A DNA stretch of 64,000 bases from Certhia americana (Eukaryota > Chordata > Aves > Passeriformes > Certhiidae). The notes beneath the pieces are model-generated. The model was given only the letters and a program-made list of their open reading frames with translations, did no database searches and had not been told where the DNA came from. Positions 60,666-64,000 of this stretch are shown here, in pieces. The translations under genes and the position numbers were made by a program. The stretch spans positions 134,053,715 through 134,117,714 of the forward strand of contig CM031858.1 of the NCBI GenBank assembly GCA_018697195.1, read 5' to 3'. Every line of letters begins with the position of its first letter. The stretch's first letter is position 1.

Positions 60666-63040
60666 AAATGGTCCATAATTCCCACTGTGTGATTCTGAGA
60701 ACATCTGCTCTATGCTGCTATCAAGGCTGAGATTCTGGGTTCAGTGGAGGCTTGGTCTGACTTAATATGCATTTACCTGCATGCCTTGAGAGAATATTCC
60801 CTTATTTCATAATATGAATTATATGTTCTGCTAAAAGAACATTCATCCTATAATAATCAGAGACTTTCTCCAGTTACAGATGGTCCACTGTATCTAATTA
60901 TAGCCCTACATTATACATAATTTAGATGCTATGAACATTGTGCTATGTTCACCTTTCTGTCTGCCAGCTTTCTGAACTTGTTCAATAGCTGCTTTTGGAA
61001 GAGCAGGGGTATGGCTGCTCTGTGGACGGGTAACCTGGACTCAACTTACTACTTCAGTTCATCAGTATCTGCTGGAAAACCAGCTGTCTGGAAAATTATA
61101 CGCAGGGACATTTCAACCAAGGGCAAATAGATAATGTGCATGCCAGCACTACAGTAGTTGCTGATTGGATTTTGCAAAGAGTCCAAGGACAGAACTGAGA
61201 CTAGTGCATAGCTCTGGATCTTTGAAATCAGAGCCTAAATGAGAGTCAGTCACCAATTCAGAATTCCTTACGTGTAGCAGGTAACATCTCTACAATGGAC
61301 CAAACCACCTATGACATTTCTCAGAAAATTGAATCTGAAAGGTTAAACATAAACAGTAAAACCATAATTGCAAGTTAGTTCTGAAAATGGCTGAATAAGG
61401 CAGTGTATGAAGGATGTTTTTGAAAAGGTATCATAGGTATGCAACAATCCTCTTACCTTTTTTTTGTTGCTGTTGTCCTTGTGAAGCTGTGTACCAGCCT
61501 TTGATTTGCTTAAAATCTATTGTACTCTTTATCAGATAGTCCTAATGATAACTGAATAAAAGGACTGTCTGGTTCAACAGATCAATCCAATAATAGGTAG
61601 GACATTTGTGACCCTATTCAAGTGGGGAGTACAGATGTCCAGCTATCTTTCTCCTATGTTCACACAATGCACATGCAAATTGTGTCTGTAGAAACCAATA
61701 GTAGATTAAAAATAAAAGTTTAAGTGCCAAAGTTAAAGCAAAAGTTACTGTGCATAGCAGTTCTACCCTACTGTATATAAGTTATCTTTATTGTATATAA
61801 CTTGTGTCTTTATTGTATATTTAAGGTCTGTCCTTTTCTAAGGATCATATTCTGATAGACTGTCTACAGAAGTATTTGCACAGATTTCAGTAGGAACATT
61901 TTTTTTGGTGAAAATTATTAGAGCTTTAAATTTATTTGGGTACTGAATTGCTGCTAGTTTCAAAGGAAGTACCAAAATAGCTAAAATGTTCTACACTTAG
62001 GGCATTACTCAATATAATATTAAATCGTTGAAATTTGGGCCCTGAACTAATTTGCTGGTATCTATTACTTTCCCAGAAAAAAAAGGTGGAAAGTGGCACT
62101 TGCAAATTATATACTATTCTGGTCTTGTGCATAAGTTACTTCCTCATGAATCTTTGTCAAAACCAGAACAATTTCAACACTGTAGTCTGACTCATTGAGG
62201 GAGGGTATAGGAGAAAAATTACTCATGTGAAGTTTTTTACTACTGTCTGTCTTGGTTCCCCAACAAAGTCAAGAGACGTACAGCACCGTGAAGAACCTTC
62301 AAGGGCTTTACAGGAGTGCCAGTAAGTAACACTTTAGGGTGAATATCAAGGAACTTTGGACAGTAATCATGGACTGAGCCAGCTGTTCTAAGGTAAAAGG
62401 ACTTGCTTTACGTTAACTGTTGCCACCGTACAGATTGGAGAGTCTGTTCCTAAAGTTTGTGAAACAATTTACTCCTATACTCTCCCAAAAGTATGTAAAG
62501 AACTACTCTCTGTAGGAGAGTGTAATCTCATATGTTCCCTTCCTTTCCTCACACTGGAAATTTCTGTGTTTTGTAGAGCTGTTTTTGGCAATAGGCAAAT
62601 TGCCATTTGGGTTTCCCAAACTGTGCCTACATTCCTTCCTGTGTTTTAAGGGAAGAATATGTCTGTGGGTTTGTTGCATCACAGCTTCCTAACACAGCCC
62701 ATAGAGTTGTGAGAAAATTTGATTTCTTGTTCTATGTCCTTTCCATAGCTGTCCATATTCTATGGCTTCTATGACATATTTTCTGTGTCCTTCCCTGAGT
62801 GCCCAGCTTAGTCAAATACAGCCTATGCTGGCAATTAGGAAACACAGGGAGAGGTCCATCTTCCCAGGCTCTGGATAACTGTCTGAGTAACCCAGACACT
62901 TTTCACAGTTGAGCTGAAGTTCTCAAAGAATGCAATCCATCTTGTGTGAGGGTAGACTGCTAAAAGAAGTCTGAATTAATGGCTCTGGGTAACTGCCCTT
63001 TTCTTTTCATTGATATATAGACAGCTCAGATGTGGACATC
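60666..63040. other. Intergenic, no gene recognised
   Basis: AT-rich, no coding or RNA gene seen. A tandem-like ttattgtatat motif occurs three times at about 61770-61825. Confidence 0.5.
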
Positions 63041-63130
63041 ACAGAATCACAGAAGACTTGGGTTGGAAGAACCTTTTTTAAAGATCATCAAGTCCAACCA
63101 CCAGTGCTATAGACATCTTATATTAGATGG
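63041..63130 (-). mobile_element. Short CR1 3' tail, minus orientation
   Basis: Reads cacagaatcacagaagac, ttgggttggaagaaccttt and gatcatcaagtccaaccacc, the reverse complement of a CR1 end. Confidence 0.88.
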
Positions 63131-64000
63131 CATTTAATCAATTTGTGGCAACCTAAAAAACTTGTATCTTGCAGTGTTCAGAATTATCACAAGCTATCTA
63201 TTTTCAATACATGAAGAAAAAGAGATCTCACTCAGTTGCTATTTTTGCTTGTTTATTTTTCCTTGTATATAAATCATTATATTTGCATTGCTGTGTTTTC
63301 TATTTCAAGTTCCTATGTGCACATATATATATTATTAGACATTTCAGTCAACCCTTCTGTTTAATGTGTTTACTATCATTTACTTTCCTTCCTCATGCAG
63401 TTAAAAGCAAATAATGTAAGCTTGAGAAATTATGAGGGTGTCCATGAAGGCCTGAGTATAGCTGCAGTAGTGTTGCTGGATTTTTGATTGGGCCTTTACT
63501 TCTCTGCATTGAATGTCCTGCATTGACCATAGGAAATAATGTAGGGCTCCCTCCTGTTTTTGCTTTTACTATGCAATAGTTCATCACTGGATTTTTTGAC
63601 AGTGTCCAAAAAAGGGAAGTAATTTTCTTACATTTCAATGTAACTGATTCAGACTAGAAAAGAAGGCTCCTGAAACTGCCAAAAAAGGAAATATTTGTTT
63701 TTATGTTCTTATTGTGTGCTTTCTCTTCTTTAATTCCTGTATAAAATCCCAACAGGATTTATGAGGCAAAGATCACTGTGAAGCTGGGCACCAAAGGGAT
63801 CGATTTCACATTTAATCTAATGTCTCTCTTAATAAGATTTTTGTTTTATGTATAAGGATCTTGCACAGTACTCTGGGAAAAGGGCCTGTCAAACTTCCAT
63901 ACTGCTCCTGAGATGATACCAAACAACACTGCTGTGCAGAGAAAGTTGTATCAGACTCAGTGTGAAGGTGCAAAAACTGGGTAGTACTATTCAGTCCTAA
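63131..64000. other. Intergenic, no gene recognised
   Basis: AT-rich to the window end. No exon of a downstream neighbour was recognised. Confidence 0.5.

Noticed and set aside
1..64000. CRISPR arrays, operons, tRNA or rRNA genes, or a new mobile defence system
   Set aside because: The window is vertebrate intronic and intergenic DNA; no regularly spaced repeats, no cloverleaf tRNA sequence and no clustered unknown genes were found.

Overview
The window is vertebrate nuclear DNA, almost certainly from a bird. It is AT-rich, has spliced genes with long introns, one CpG island, and many truncated CR1 LINE copies, the retroposon that dominates avian genomes. Two LTR-like blocks resemble songbird endogenous retrovirus LTRs as I remember them, so a passerine is my best guess; that narrower call is inference. 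The sequence has one 10-base N gap inside an ATT microsatellite.

The only protein-coding gene I can support is the 3' part of RIMS2 (RIM2, an active-zone scaffold protein) on the + strand. Positions 1-7.4 kb look like intron of the long RIMS2 isoforms. At about 7.4-8.26 kb an isolated CpG island holds the promoter and first exon of the short RIM2-gamma isoform (ATG at 8011). Five more coding exons follow at 21380-21521, 22867-22979, 23721-23822, 24806-24945 and 25426-25644. Every junction has AG/GT borders and the phases agree. Joined, the exons total 846 nt, or 281 residues plus stop. They encode the gamma-specific N-terminus, a short Ser/Thr-rich linker and the C-terminal C2B domain. The last five exons should also serve the long isoforms. 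A 3'UTR of roughly 2.7 kb probably ends near 28.4 kb.

From about 28.4 kb to the end (35 kb) I see no convincing gene. This stretch holds CR1 fragments in both orientations, two LTR-like blocks (about 36.3-37.3 kb and 56.5-57.3 kb), simple repeats and unassigned DNA. From memory of mammalian gene order, DCSTAMP and DPYS lie downstream of RIMS2; no DCSTAMP-like exon was recognised, so that gene, if conserved, should lie beyond the window.

I found no new biological system. The points most worth checking are a triple NAG splice acceptor at the first shared exon, direct repeats and a palindrome in the gamma promoter, a CR1 fragment beside that promoter, Pumilio-type sites near the end of the 3'UTR, and nested or opposed CR1 pairs downstream.
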